From: Ceraceosorus guamensis
Lineage: Eukaryota > Basidiomycota > Exobasidiomycetes > Ceraceosorales > Ceraceosoraceae
DNA length: 64,000 nucleotides
Assembly: GCF_003144195.1 (NCBI RefSeq)
Contig: NW_020290004.1
Span: 127,153-191,152 of the forward strand
Direction: 5' to 3'
The notes under the pieces were generated by a model that saw nothing but the letters and a program-made list of their open reading frames with translations, did no database searches and was not told the DNA's origin. The position numbers were made by a program, and so were the translations under genes. This document shows, piece by piece, positions 19,628 to 30,377 of this stretch; within the stretch, counting starts at the first letter, position 1; the number at the start of each line of letters is the position of its first letter.

Positions 19628-21510
19628 ATGGACGACATCAACGATTCAGACTTGGACGCTCAGCGCTTGGCCAACGCCGCCGCCATCGACTCGGACACTG
19701 AATCTTTGCCTGGTCGCCAATCCATTCAAGCGTGTGTCAACGACCTTGCAACCAAGCTGGGATCGGCACAATCAGTCAAGATGCCTGTTGAGCGACAATC
19801 TGAACAAATGAACGCGCCTCCGCCTCCACGACGATCTGGGAGACTGCAAAAGCAGGCGTCTAAAACTCATAAGCAAAATCATAAGCAGGCGGCACAAACT
19901 CATAAGCAAAATCATAAGCAGTTTGGACACATCCCGGACGTAGTTGTCGGATCCTGGTGGTCGGACAGAGAGGTGAGTTGCGTGCTTTGGTCCACGGTTA
20001 CGCGCAAATGTTCATACTGCGGCTTATTGAGACTGATCAATGAATTGACCCGCCTCATCTAGGAATGTTCTGAAGCTGCAGTGCACGCTCCTACTGACAA
20101 TGTGATCTCTGGCAATCCTCGCAAAGGCTGCTGGTCATTGATTCTCACAACTGCACATGAAGTCGAGGAGGACGAAGGCGATACTTTCATCTTCTTCGGC
20201 AGCGAGCCGATCAAACCTACCGGAAAGAAGACTCACCACCAATCTCTCAGCCACGCCTCGATTGCGACTCTCAAGAAGAGTGTTGAAACAGCAGAACCGA
20301 TCCGCGTGGTTCGCGGCTACCAAGTACAGAATTGTTTTGCGCCTCTCAAAGGCTACTCCTACTCTGGACTGTACAGTATCAAGTGGTCCACGATGCTGCG
20401 CGGACCGGCCGGCGCGGTCGTTCACTGTTTCTTTTTCGTACGATGCGAGCATCAGCCTTCTTTGCCGTCCTATGACCGGGACTCGTCGCCGTACCCCACC
20501 TTGAGCCCTCTACAAGAAGAGCATGCCGCTGATGCTGACGACGAAAATGACGACGACGACGAGTCGATTCACTCAGGCCCTGTTCGAAGCCAAGATCCGA
20601 CCTACGTCGCCAATGTCCCACTACCATGGAACAGTCATGCAGGCGCTGCACTCAACACTGCGCCGGGACTCGAACCACTTCCCGACTCCACTCTCGGTCT
20701 CCCTCCTCACACCGATAGAGGCCACGACGACGATGCAGATGCGGCGGCCGTCTCTCAGCTTCTTGGGGACGAAACATCGCTTCGCGACCTCGACAACTCC
20801 ATCACAGCAGCCTCATTCACTCTAAAGCGCGCCGCAGATGAGGCACTACAGCCAACCACCGGCGACGACGACAAGCAAGTTGACGATGAGGTNNNNNNNN
20901 NNNNNNNNNNNNNNNNNNNNNNNNNNNNNNNNNNNNNNNNNNNNNNNNNNNNNNNNNNNNNNNNNNNNNNNNNNNNNNNNNNNNNNNNNNNNNNNNNNNN
21001 NNNNNNNNNNNNNNNNNCACCGGCGACGACGACAAGCAAGTTGACGATGAGGTCCAGCTGATTTCTGTGTACCGTCCAGAATTCGACTCGGCCAGCGGTC
21101 GCAACCGTCGCATGCGTCTCGAACGTCAAGAACGTCGTAACCAACTTTCGAATGGCGGAGCAGTTCAAAGTTCGCAAGCACTGCCATCAACCAGCAATCA
21201 AGATGGCGACGACGTCGAGATCACCATGCAGCGGCGTCTCGGTCAACCTCGCCTCGCTGTCTGGACTGGAAACGGCCAACCGCCCATTCCCAGCATACAA
21301 GACCTCGGCGACGCGGATGCCTACGCATCTCAGCGCGCGCGTCGTCGACGTCGCACAGAGCCAAGCCCACATATCTGGCTCCCTAACCATCCAATCTTTT
21401 CGTACGACGATCCTTTTGCCCGCCTGCCAACTCCACCTCCTGGCTGGGACTCGGCCGTCGAAATGACTCCGCCTCCCGGCTGGGACTCGGCTGTTGAAGT
21501 GACGGCATAA
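19628..21510 (+). CDS. SRA-YDG domain protein (UHRF1-like DNA-binding fold)
   Basis: Exon 1 (19628-19972, 115 codons) and exon 2 from 20063 join in phase across an intron GTGAGT...CTAG. The SRA domain runs from about residue 99 to 255: FGHIPDVVVGSWWSDRE, then ECSEAAVHAP, GDTFIFFGS, a helix LSHASIATLKKSVETAEPIR, VVRGYQ and APLKGYSYSGLYSIKW. The order is that of SRA domains, which bind methylated or hemimethylated CpG by flipping the base. By eye against UHRF1, the family YDG triplet reads YSG and the pocket residues Tyr466, Asp469 and Tyr478 correspond to His, Glu and Phe. Flanks are disordered: an N-terminal HKQN-rich repeat and an acidic C-terminal half ending in two PPPGWDSAVE units. The exon carries an N gap (20893-21017). 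If the identical 36 bases on each side are one overlap, the gene encodes 543 residues in one frame. No catalytic domain is seen. Confidence 0.86.
19863..19921 (+). repeat. In-frame tandem repeat encoding THKQNHKQ
   Basis: Two identical 26-base copies (19863-19888 and 19896-19921) with a 33-base period, so the reading frame is kept. They encode two copies of a His/Lys/Gln/Asn-rich unit directly before the SRA domain. Confidence 0.9.
20893..21017. other. Assembly gap flanked by identical 36-base ends
   Basis: A run of 125 N. The 36 bases before it (20857-20892) are identical to the 36 bases after it (21018-21053). Either the two contigs overlap and the gap is not real, or a tandem repeat lies here. 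The gap size keeps the downstream sequence out of frame, while merging the two 36-base ends restores one frame. Confidence 0.95.
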
Positions 21511-21595
21511 GGGTCGAGGGTCCGGGAAGCGTACACTTCCTCTACCTGGATCATTATGCCGTCATTTCAACAGCCGAGTCCCATCCCGGAGACGG
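21469..21595. repeat. Inverted repeat spanning the SRA gene stop codon
   Basis: The last 42 coding bases of the SRA gene (21469-21510, including the TAA) recur in inverted orientation at 21554-21595 with 38 of 42 positions matching. The 43 bases between would form the loop. Since 21469-21510 is also the second of two tandem coding units, there are three related copies, the last one flipped. An mRNA running past the stop could fold into a long stem. Confidence 0.9.
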
Positions 21596-23490
21596 GATCC
21601 TTACATCCACTTCTTGTGCCGAGTCCGAGGTGCCCCTGCCCCCGCGTCGAGCCATGTAGACGCCTGTCAAGTGATCATTCTAACGTCGAGTGACTGCTGA
21701 AGACGCCTCTCAAGTGAATCAATACATCCAATCACTCAAGCTCGAGTAACTGCTGAACGCGTCTGACCACTCATGAGTGAAAGACTTGAGTCGTAGTGCG
21801 CAGCTCAGGCTGATCTGCACGAATACTCGTGACTTTACGGCTGACCTCAGTCGCTCGGCGAGTGCTGAACGTCGTCACGAGTTGTGTGTCAGATGCACAG
21901 ACATCCACCATCGCAACGTCCACTGATGCGCTCACGCAACTTCCTTGACAGTCATCTCACCAAGAAATCGATTCTCATTCGAATCGCACAAAGTGTGGCC
22001 CATGATACTCAGCTCAACATCTGCTTCGGCTCGGACATGGCCTTCTACCCATCCCACGTGGGCGATTGTTCGCCACCAGGAGCTGCATCTCACGCCTGAC
22101 TCGATCGGCGTCTGGCTGGAGGTGGGCACGCATACAGCACCAAAAGCAGCATCTAACCACGCGCGCAGCGCAGCTGCAGAGCAGCCGTCGTGATAAAAAA
22201 TGCAACTCTTGACTGAGCGGGCGTGGAGTGAAGAGTCACGAGTGCTGAGGCGCAGCGCGCGCTGCTGCTGTGCTCAAAGTTGAAATTTGAATTTGAATTC
22301 GTGAACGCATCAGCGCAGCCGCGAGTCACACAACTCCCGTGCTCTGTGGCGTAACAGCAGAGCAGCATATATGCATCAGCATCAGGCATCGCCTGCTGCT
22401 GCGCGCGCCGCGCTGAGGTGTGTAGGTACGGTATGGCGAGTCACGTACCCCGCCGGCGAGGCTAGGCCACCCTACGCGGGCATGCGCATGTTGCCGTGTG
22501 CCACCCGGGCCTGACCGCCCCTGCGCACGCAGCTGGGTGCGCAGGCTTGGACAAGAGATCAATCAATATGGCGGTGCCACTCAGCGAGATGCCACCTCTT
22601 TGCTCCCTCACCTTCGCCTAAGATGACGAACGCATTGCCACCGAGACAGCTCGTCATCAGCCACTTCTTACTCCCATTTATCCTGGCAAGCCTTGCTCGC
22701 ATTTCGTCTTCGTTGTAGCTATCGGTTTGACGGACTCAAGCGATTGCGTTGCAGGTTTCAGGCAGCGCTCGCTTCTGGTCATTATCTCCTCGTCACTACA
22801 ACGTCGTATCGGCTTCCCGTCATCACTTCGTGCTCATCTACTTCCCACCCTTCCCGATCTCGATTCCACTCGCACCTGAACCACAACCATCGCGTCTCGC
22901 CGCTGAGAGGAAAGTCCTCCTTTCTATATAGATTGCGAACCCCATTCCACATCGCCACTTCATCCGATACTCTGATGTCTCAAGACCGCACCATCTTCTG
23001 GGGATTCTAGCTGAGCGAACGCGCCACCTAGCATCCCCCTCAATCGGAAACTGCTGGACTTGTCGCCTTTTGCGGTCACCGTACAACTCAACTACAGCCT
23101 CTACCCAGCGGCTGCTGCGCTTGTGTATGCGTCCAAGACCGACAATCACTTTACTCATCCGGCCTATCGTCCCCCGCAAACCGTACTCGACTCTTGCTTC
23201 CATTACTCGTCCCTACCACGTCATTCCGATTTCCTCTCACTGCCGCCACCGCTGAAGTGCTCTTCTCCGAAGCCACTTGCCGGATTCGCAAGCAAGTTGC
23301 GCCACTCACGCGGCTTCTCGCGCGCATAACCTGTTCTGTAGCGCCTCGCAATCTGCTCGCGGGGCAACGTTGAGTCTCTGGTTTCCGCACTCAGAGCACC
23401 GGCCTGCCGTCATCAGTACTCCAACATCTGGAAGGCGGTGCTCAGCTTGCTTGCGACTTCTCCCGCGTAACCAGCCAAACAACGTCAGAC
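21596..23490. other. Intergenic between the SRA gene and the cyclin
   Basis: About 1.9 kb without a supportable gene. TCACGA / GACTCGTGAC-type words cluster around 21780-21890 and 22205-22240. A short A/T-rich run (AATTTGAATTTGAATTC) lies near 22286. From about 22660 to 23490 the sequence is CT-rich with many stops, consistent with a long promoter and leader of the cyclin gene. Confidence 0.45.
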
Positions 23491-25502
23491 ATGAGCACTT
23501 CGGAGATCAATGAATGGGCTCAGAGCAGCTCCAGCAGCGCCGTCTCGACTTCCGCTTTTCTTAAGCTTCACTCGACAGACGGCGACGCAACTTGCGAACA
23601 ACTGCGAAGGCAGACTACGCCGTCTCGAACGTCGTTGCAGCAATTGACGACACCTGATCGTCATCTCTACTGTGGCACTGGCAAGCGCTCGCGCTCAAAC
23701 AGCAGCAGTAGCAGTACTTCATCGGCGTCTTCCAGCATCTTTTCAGGTACCCAAGTGTCTTCGCAGAACAGCAGCGTCTTGGACGTGGAGCAATCTCCGG
23801 TCACTTCGCCTGGCAGCTCCCAAGCATCTCGCGAGTGCTGCTCGCCGTCGGTTGGCAGTCGCAAGGCGCGCAGAGCGGACGTCAAATGTGGCAAGCCAGA
23901 CACGGCGACAAGCGTAGACTCGACTTTCAACGGTGATGGAGGTGTTGCGGCTGCAGATGTCGACGTCATCACGTCGCTAGGCCAGGACGTCTCGACTTTG
24001 AAATTCGGAGACAATGACCAGCTTTCGGCAAGCCGCAATGACCCCAGCACGGCTCAGTCGCCTGCGTCACCCACAGCCGGTCAAGCGCCCAAGGGAATTT
24101 TTGTCGATGCTCTTGTTGGTGAGTTGTGTTGCTGGACATTTGTTCGGCCTAGCGAATGGTGGCGATGCAGCGGCAGCGGCGCCATTCGTCCTCCGTATCA
24201 CAAACGCATTCCCCACTACATCAATGTTCTGCTCGCTGCCTCGCTCTCCGCTAGAACTCGCTTCTATGACAGTTGTATCCCCTCTTTGCTCCTTATTATC
24301 GTGACCGTACGCTGACACCGCTGCGTGGTCCTTCGACTGATTCCACAGACGCCGCTGTGGCGACGCTCGACTCGATCTGGCACTCTCCACTAGCGTCGGG
24401 TGTGGATGAAGATGTTTCCACAGCATCGGTGCTGCGCGACAGCCACAATGCTGTTCAGCCGCCCGAGTGCCGTCTGCAAGCGGCGCTGCCCCTTCAGCTG
24501 TTTGTTCGGGAGACCTTGCGTCGCTCTCGCACGTCATGCTCCACTTTGCAAGCTGCACTGCTGTACTGTGTGCGTGCACGGCCCACGGTGATGCGACTCA
24601 GGAGGGAGCGATCTAATTTGGCGCATTTCGAAGCCTCTCCGTCCGTGAAACGTGGGTCTTCTTGGCCTAGCTCGCTGCCTCCCTCGCAACGCGACTGTGG
24701 CCTTTTGATCTGCGCCAGACGCATGTTCCTCGCTGCAACAATGGTGGCGTCCAAGTTCCTACAAGACCGCAACTATTCGAATCGCGCCTGGAGCCGCATC
24801 TCCGGACTGCCCATTGGGGAGCTTGGAGCATGCGAGCGGTCTCTACTCGGCGCTGTCGGCTATCACCTTGATGTTAGCCCGGATGAATGGCAAGCATGGA
24901 TCGCCACGATGTCGAACGTGGCCGATGCACAGGGTGCAGCCAGGGTTTCCGCTGCTGCGAGCGCCCCGTCACTGGCTTCGCTCTGCAAGCCCGAAGCTGA
25001 CTCGAGCTCGATCACACCGAAGCCAGCTGCTGGGACGCTAGCACGGCCGACCTCAGTATCTATGAAGCCTGGGATCAGCACCTCAATCGATCAGGGATGC
25101 AACACACCCACGCCACCCACGAATCGACAGCTTGCAGCGTTGGCTACTCTTGCTCGACGCAGTCTGTCGCGAACAAGTTCGGAAGGCGTGGCGCTCGAGT
25201 ACGATAGCTCCTTGACCCCTTCTCCCCTTGGTCGAGCACTCGCCTCGAGCCAGAGCGGTTCGGGCAATAGCACGCCGACGATTGGCAATTCGAAGCTGAG
25301 GCTCAGCTTCGATACAGATGGTTTGCCGCGCCCCCCAGCGCTCAAAGAGATCTCGATGACCGCCTCCCTGCAGTCGTCACCTGCTTTTGGGCACTGTACG
25401 CCTCCCGCACCCTTTCCGCTTGCGCGCGGATCTCGCTCCAAGGGCTTCGCGAGCGGACGATCTCAGAGCCACTCCTTCCGTGGTGCTTCGCGCAATCGCT
25501 GA
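23491..25502 (+). CDS. Pho80/Pcl-type cyclin (Pcl5-like)
   Basis: Two exons (23491-24118 and 24349-25502) give 593 residues. The cyclin box lies at about 256-384: LPLQLFVRETLRRSRTSCST, then ARRMFLAATMVASKFLQDRN, YSNRAWSRISGLP and a final helix ERSLLGAVGYHLDVS. The run KFLQDRNYSNRAWSRISGL is characteristic of the Pcl1/Pcl2/Pcl5 branch, whose members activate the CDK Pho85; Pcl5 in yeast promotes turnover of Gcn4. The cyclin box is interrupted by a Ser/Pro/Arg-rich insert of about 45 residues between its second and third helices. The N-terminal 200 and C-terminal 200 residues are Ser-rich and probably disordered, with several Ser-Pro and Thr-Pro sites. The intron starts GTGAGT and splits the gene near residue 210, in phase. 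Assignment to Pcl5 rather than Pcl1/2 is tentative. Confidence 0.88.
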
Positions 25503-26487
25503 GCTCGCTGGGCGCAAATTCTGGATTGCATTAGGTCATCAACAGCGTCGCAGTCCCAAAAGTCACCTGTCGTCGAACCTTGCAACCCATTCACTACGTT
25601 CGCTTGCTAATTCCTTGACTCGCACGTCGAAGCTGTACTACATTGGGGCGACGGGTTCCCAGATGCCACATTCACTACACTTCAATGAGCTCCTAGCTTC
25701 TCACTAGGTCTCGTTGCCGCCTACATTGTTTCGAGTAGATTACTGGCCCCACACTCATTACACACCACCGCAATCGTTGCGGAACGGTGCCAGTACTGCA
25801 CCCTTGCCACCCCTTCGCCACCTCCACTCCTGACCGTATGACCTGCCCAACCCCTGTATTTTGTTGAATGTGAGCCGTTGAGGTGTCTTGAAATTCAAGC
25901 TCTATGCCTTCTCCATGCGCACACTCGATGACCGAGCACTGGGGGCGGACATTCGTGATTGATGCAGCTCACCAAGGAGCAGCCTCGAGTGAAGAGCTGC
26001 TCCTCCATAACCAGATTCAGCCAAGTCGTGCCCTGGGGCGGCCCCTTGGCCGTGTCCTCAGCCAATCAAAAGCGCTCCCTTCTCAGTGACTCACCACAGC
26101 CTCTGGCACGTGACCTGTCTCCGCAGCATGCATGCAGCTGTTGCGCGTCTCGGCGTAGGCCAAATTTCGCGCGTTCGCGGTGTGTCGATAGGCCATGCTG
26201 CTATACATGAACGTCGCCCGTCACTCCTCCCTTGAGCTGATCAGCATCATTACACAGCTCGGTAGTCAAACACACGACCACGATCCCCCATCTCCAAGGC
26301 TGTTGAAAGAGCACCTTAGGCCTCTTGCCACCACGACCAACCCCTAATCGAGGACGAGGCTGGTCATCTCATCTCATCTCACTCACTGTACCACCCGCAC
26401 ATCACATCTTTGCCGGACATTGCTTTCGCCTTCCGGTGCAGAAGCTTCCACAGCGAGCAATCGGACTGCAAGCGGTGAAACGCCACA
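25503..26487. other. Intergenic, cyclin 3' flank and RLI1 promoter
   Basis: About 985 bases. A CACGTG palindrome lies at 26107-26112, some 380 bases before the RLI1 start. Repeated TCATCTCATCTCACTCAC-like bases precede the RLI1 leader near 26365. No coding-like frame is seen. Confidence 0.45.
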
Positions 26488-28747
26488 ATGCCGGCCGCAT
26501 CTCGGGAGACGGTCTCCAAAGAGACTCGTATTGCCATCGTCAATTCGGACAAGTGCAGACCGAAGAAGTGCAAACAAGAGTGCAAAAAGTCATGTCCCGT
26601 AGTGCGCATGGGACGATTGTGCATCGAGGTCACGCCAGCTTCGAAGATTGCCACGATCAGCGAACCGCTGTGCATAGGTTGCGGTATTTGTCCGAAAAAG
26701 TGTCCTTTCGAGGCCATCACCATCATCAAACTGCCCACCAACTTGGAAGCGGAAACAACACATAGATACTCGGCCAACTCATTCAAGCTTCACAGATTGC
26801 CGACACCAAGAGCAGGGCAGGTGCTTGGTCTCGTCGGAACCAATGGAATTGGAAAGAGCACGGCGTTGAAGATCCTGGCAGGCAAGCAGAAGCCGAACTT
26901 GGGCAGGTATGATGTGAGTGTTTGGTGAAATCTGAACAGGGGACGGAGCAACGCGGCGTGCGCCCGCTCGTCTAGAGTAGCTGCGATGGGAACGAGTCGC
27001 TTGTTGGAGCGGCGACGTTGCTCACAGCACGTCATCCACGCGCGTCTCAGGAACCTCCCGACTGGCAGGAGATTTTAAAGTACTTCAGAGGATCGGAGCT
27101 GCAGAACTTCTTCCAGAAAGTGCTAGAGGACAATATCAAGGCTTTGATCAAGCCGCAGTACGTGGACCACATCCCTAGGGCGATCAAGGGCAGTGCCACT
27201 GTGGACAGCATGCTGATGGGAAAGCTGGAGAGGGGAGACGATGTCAAGGGCCACGTGATTGATGTGTTGGACCTGAAGGAAGTGCTGGAAAGGGACGTGA
27301 AGAACTTGAGTGGTGGAGAGCTGCAAAGATTCGCCATCGGCATGAGTGTGGTGCAGAAAGCGAACATGTGAGTGCAAGAAAGCTTGAGTCGCTGTCTGGT
27401 ATGCTGACTGAGATTCACCTGGCCTGGCATCTAGGTACATGTTCGACGAGCCTTCATCATACCTGGACGTCAAGCAGCGTCTCAATGCAGCCAAGATGAT
27501 CAGAAGTCTATTGGACAACGAAACTTACGTCATCGCTGTCGAGCACGACTTGAGCGTTCTTGACTACTTGTCTGACTTTATCTGCTGCTTATACGGCGTG
27601 CCATCTGTGTATGGTGTTGTCACAGTACCGAGCCCTGTCAGAGATGGTGAGCGGAACACGGAAGATACGCCTCCGCGCGGCATTCGGTGGACTGACCCCA
27701 TTTGCATTGACCTGTGCAGCGATCAACATCTTTCTGGATGGCTACATCCCTGCAGAGAACATGCGATTCAGAGAGGAATCGCTCACATTCAAGATCGCAG
27801 AGACAGCCGATGAGATCATCGAGCGGTCACGGTCCTTCTCTTACCCCAAGATGTCCAAGCAACTGGGCACATTCAAGCTGGAAATTGAGGCAGGAGACTT
27901 TGCCGACTCTGAGATCTTGGTGTTCCTGGGAGAGAATGGAACGGGCAAGACGACATTCGTGAAGATGCTGGCAGGCAAGCTGGAACCGGATGACAACGGG
28001 CCAAAGAACAAGTTGCCCGCGATGAACGTCAGCTTGAAGCCTCAGACTATCGCACCGAAGTTCCAAGGCTCTGTCCGAATGCTTTTGCTCAAGCAGATCA
28101 AGGCAGCCTTCATGCATCCTCAGTTCCAGACAGATGTCGTCAAGCCGATGAACTTGGACAACATCATCGACCAGGACGTTCAAACTCTCAGTGGTGGTGA
28201 ACTGCAGCGTGTTGCACTTGTGCTTGCGCTCGGCAAGCCGGCGGATGTCTACTTGATCGACGAGCCTTCCGCATACCTGGATTCAGAGCAACGTATCCTG
28301 GCCGCGAAAGTTATCAAGCGGTTCATTCTGCACAGCAAAAAGACTGCCATGATCATTGAGCACGGTGAGTTTTGGCAGACTTTTCGCGCTCAGAGCCACG
28401 GACTGAGCCTGGTCCGCTCCTGTGCACCTCAGACATCATCATGGCTACCTACCTCGCCGACCGAGTCATCGTCTACGAGGGGACGCCCTCCGTTCAAGCT
28501 CGGGCAAAGGCACCCGAGTCGCTGCTGACTGGTATGAACAGCTTCTTGTCAGCACTCGAGGTCACAATGCGACGTGATCCAAGTGAGTGCAGCGTCGCCA
28601 AGCACTGCAGTTAGAAGCTGACGTGACGACCTGGGGCTTTCTCTCACAGCAACGATGAGACCGCGAGTGAACAAGTTCAACTCGGTCAAAGACAAGGAGC
28701 AGAAGAGCTCCGGAAACTACTTCTTCCTCGATGAGAACGACAATTAG
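26488..28747 (+). CDS. RLI1: ABCE1/RLI1 ribosome recycling ATPase
   Basis: Six exons (26488-26913, 27051-27367, 27435-27646, 27720-28364, 28433-28582, 28650-28747) give 615 residues. The N-terminus has two ferredoxin-like iron-sulfur motifs (cysteines in [15 protein letters not shown] near 23-36 and [13 protein letters not shown] near 62-74). Two ABC ATPase domains follow: Walker [10 protein letters not shown] near 117 and GENGTGKTT, both signature motifs LSGGELQR, and Walker B/D-loops [10 protein letters not shown] and [13 protein letters not shown]1 splits post-termination and stalled 80S ribosomes and acts in 40S export. All splice junctions fall in conserved blocks and keep the frame; intron 1 has a second possible donor (GTATGA) six bases upstream, but only the GTGAGT donor gives the conserved RYD-EPPDW junction. 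Length is normal. Confidence 0.97.
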
Positions 28748-29314
28748 GCAGGTCACTCGACTCATGAGCAGACTTTTTCTACTTGCCCTTCGATCTTCTG
28801 CCATGCTTAGCGCCAGATTTGTCTCGTAGCACGCAAGAGTAGCTGATCTTGTAATCATCATACATTTCATTACTTGCCATTGTCGGCCATCGAAAGGTTG
28901 TCGGCGTTGGGCGTGCAGTGCTATGTCGGCACGGTACAGAGACGTACAACGGCATGCGGGATCTCCGAATGATGCGCGGCTAGACTGCTGAGTCAGCGCC
29001 GGCGTGATCTCGGCGGTGCGGGAAGTCATACCTTGAGGCGCAGCGGACGTCGGCGAGCTGGCTCCTTGTGACAGCGGGCCAGACGTAAGTGGAAGCTGAA
29101 GCGCACGAACAGAAGCCGCTCTCTGGCGCCCCGGAGCGGTGCTCTTCCCATTTCCACCGCGGGATGTCAGAAGGAGTGGATGCGGTGCTATCTGAACGTG
29201 AACCCCTGTATGCGCTGCAATGATGCTGCGCTCGTATCCGGCCAGAGAAGCGGTAGAATGCCTGCGTAGTCTGGTGATGGCAACTCGAGAGGTGGACAGA
29301 TGCTGCAATGCGTC
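28748..29314. other. Intergenic between convergent RLI1 and PCC1
   Basis: About 570 bases. A 248-codon minus-strand frame (29308-28562) runs across it into the RLI1 3' end, but it starts without an ATG and has no recognisable content, so I treat it as chance. No other feature is seen. Confidence 0.45.
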
Positions 29315-29831
29315 TCAACCAGCCCTTCCAATACTGCCCAGCTCCACCTCGGGACCTCCTTCTTTGCGCTTGCCCACCGGTTCTGACTTGCCCTCCTCGC
29401 GTGTCTCGGACGCTGCGGTGTCGGATCCAGGAGCGAAAGCAGCCATCGTGTCCACGACTAGCTTGGCATCCTCAAGAGCCGAGTTGCAGGCCAAGCGCAA
29501 TTGTCGGACGGTTCGGGCTCGGATGGTGAGGTTGAGGATGGGACTCTGGGATCGTACCTCGAAGGTGAGATGGACGTCGCTGGGCTTGAGAGGCATGTCT
29601 GGGGAGAGTATCGTGGCCAGTCTTAGAGCATCTTCGTGCGTTGGAAGCGGTATGTCGACAACGCTGCGGACAATCAGACTGACTCAGCTTTGATGGACCC
29701 CATTGAGCTGCAAAGTGAGAGACGACTCACACTCTGTGAAGCAGCTCGCCAGAGGGGTCACGCTTGGGAGCATAAGCGCGAAAGATCTGAGACTGCTCAG
29801 TCTCGCCTCTTCTTACTTGCTCCACTGCCAT
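29315..29831 (-). CDS. PCC1: KEOPS complex subunit Pcc1
   Basis: Two exons (29831-29731 and 29663-29315) give 149 residues. The core VVDIPLPTHEDALRLATILS, PSDVHLTFEV, and the hallmark helix TVRQLRLACNSALEDAKLVV match Pcc1/LAGE3. Pcc1 is the dimerising subunit of KEOPS, which makes the t6A37 modification of ANN-reading tRNAs and affects telomere maintenance and transcription in yeast. The N-terminus has about 30 extra residues before the core and a C-terminal tail of about 40 Glu/Gly/Lys-rich residues. I chose the ATG at 29831 because it is the first in the open frame of exon 1; the frame extends upstream without one. It is divergent from the condensin gene. Confidence 0.9.
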
Positions 29832-30377
29832 CGCGCACAGCTTTGCTGGCCGATAGTCCAAATCACTTCGAGAGGGGGTATGGTTGTGGAAGACCGGAGT
29901 GCTAGCAGCGGAGCGGAAGTGGATTGCACCCAGAGTGGAGACCTTGGAGAGAGATGACACAGCAGAGCGTGAACAGTGGACGAGGGAGGGCAAGGTAAAT
30001 AGTTAAGAAACAGTCTTCATTCCAAGCCGATCCACGATTTGGGCAAAGTTGAGACCTGACGAGGATTCACATTCATCAAGATTCAAATTGATGAGAAGCG
30101 GAGGTGACGACCGTCACGTGATTCTTACTGAGTTTCCGACGCGTCGCGCGGGGCAGGCGCCGAGGCTGCGTGTTGGTTCACCAGATGCTGCTATGGTGGC
30201 ATGCAGCATCGATGCGTGGATACACTCAAGACTACAGCAGCAGCAGCATCCCGAGCAGGGTCTCCCTCGACCTCGCTCACGTCTACCCTCACTCCTTGCC
30301 AGTCCCTCATCCAGCGTTCTAATCCCTTCATTTGTGACGTGTCCAGAAGTCAAAGGAACCCGAATCAAGATACGGCC
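29832..30377. promoter_or_regulatory. Divergent promoter of PCC1 and the condensin gene
   Basis: About 545 bases. A TCACGTGA palindrome (30114-30121) sits about 260 bases before the condensin start and 285 before PCC1. CAG-rich DNA follows near 30234-30250. No gene is seen. Confidence 0.5.

Noticed and set aside
21554-21595. The flipped copy after the SRA gene as the terminal repeat of a transposon
   Set aside because: It duplicates the gene's own coding tail, there is no transposase, no matching repeat further out and no target duplication visible.
28562-29308. A 248-codon minus-strand frame overlapping the 3' end of RLI1
   Set aside because: It has no ATG at its start, no recognisable motif, and lies antisense to a confirmed coding exon. 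GC-rich DNA readily gives such frames.
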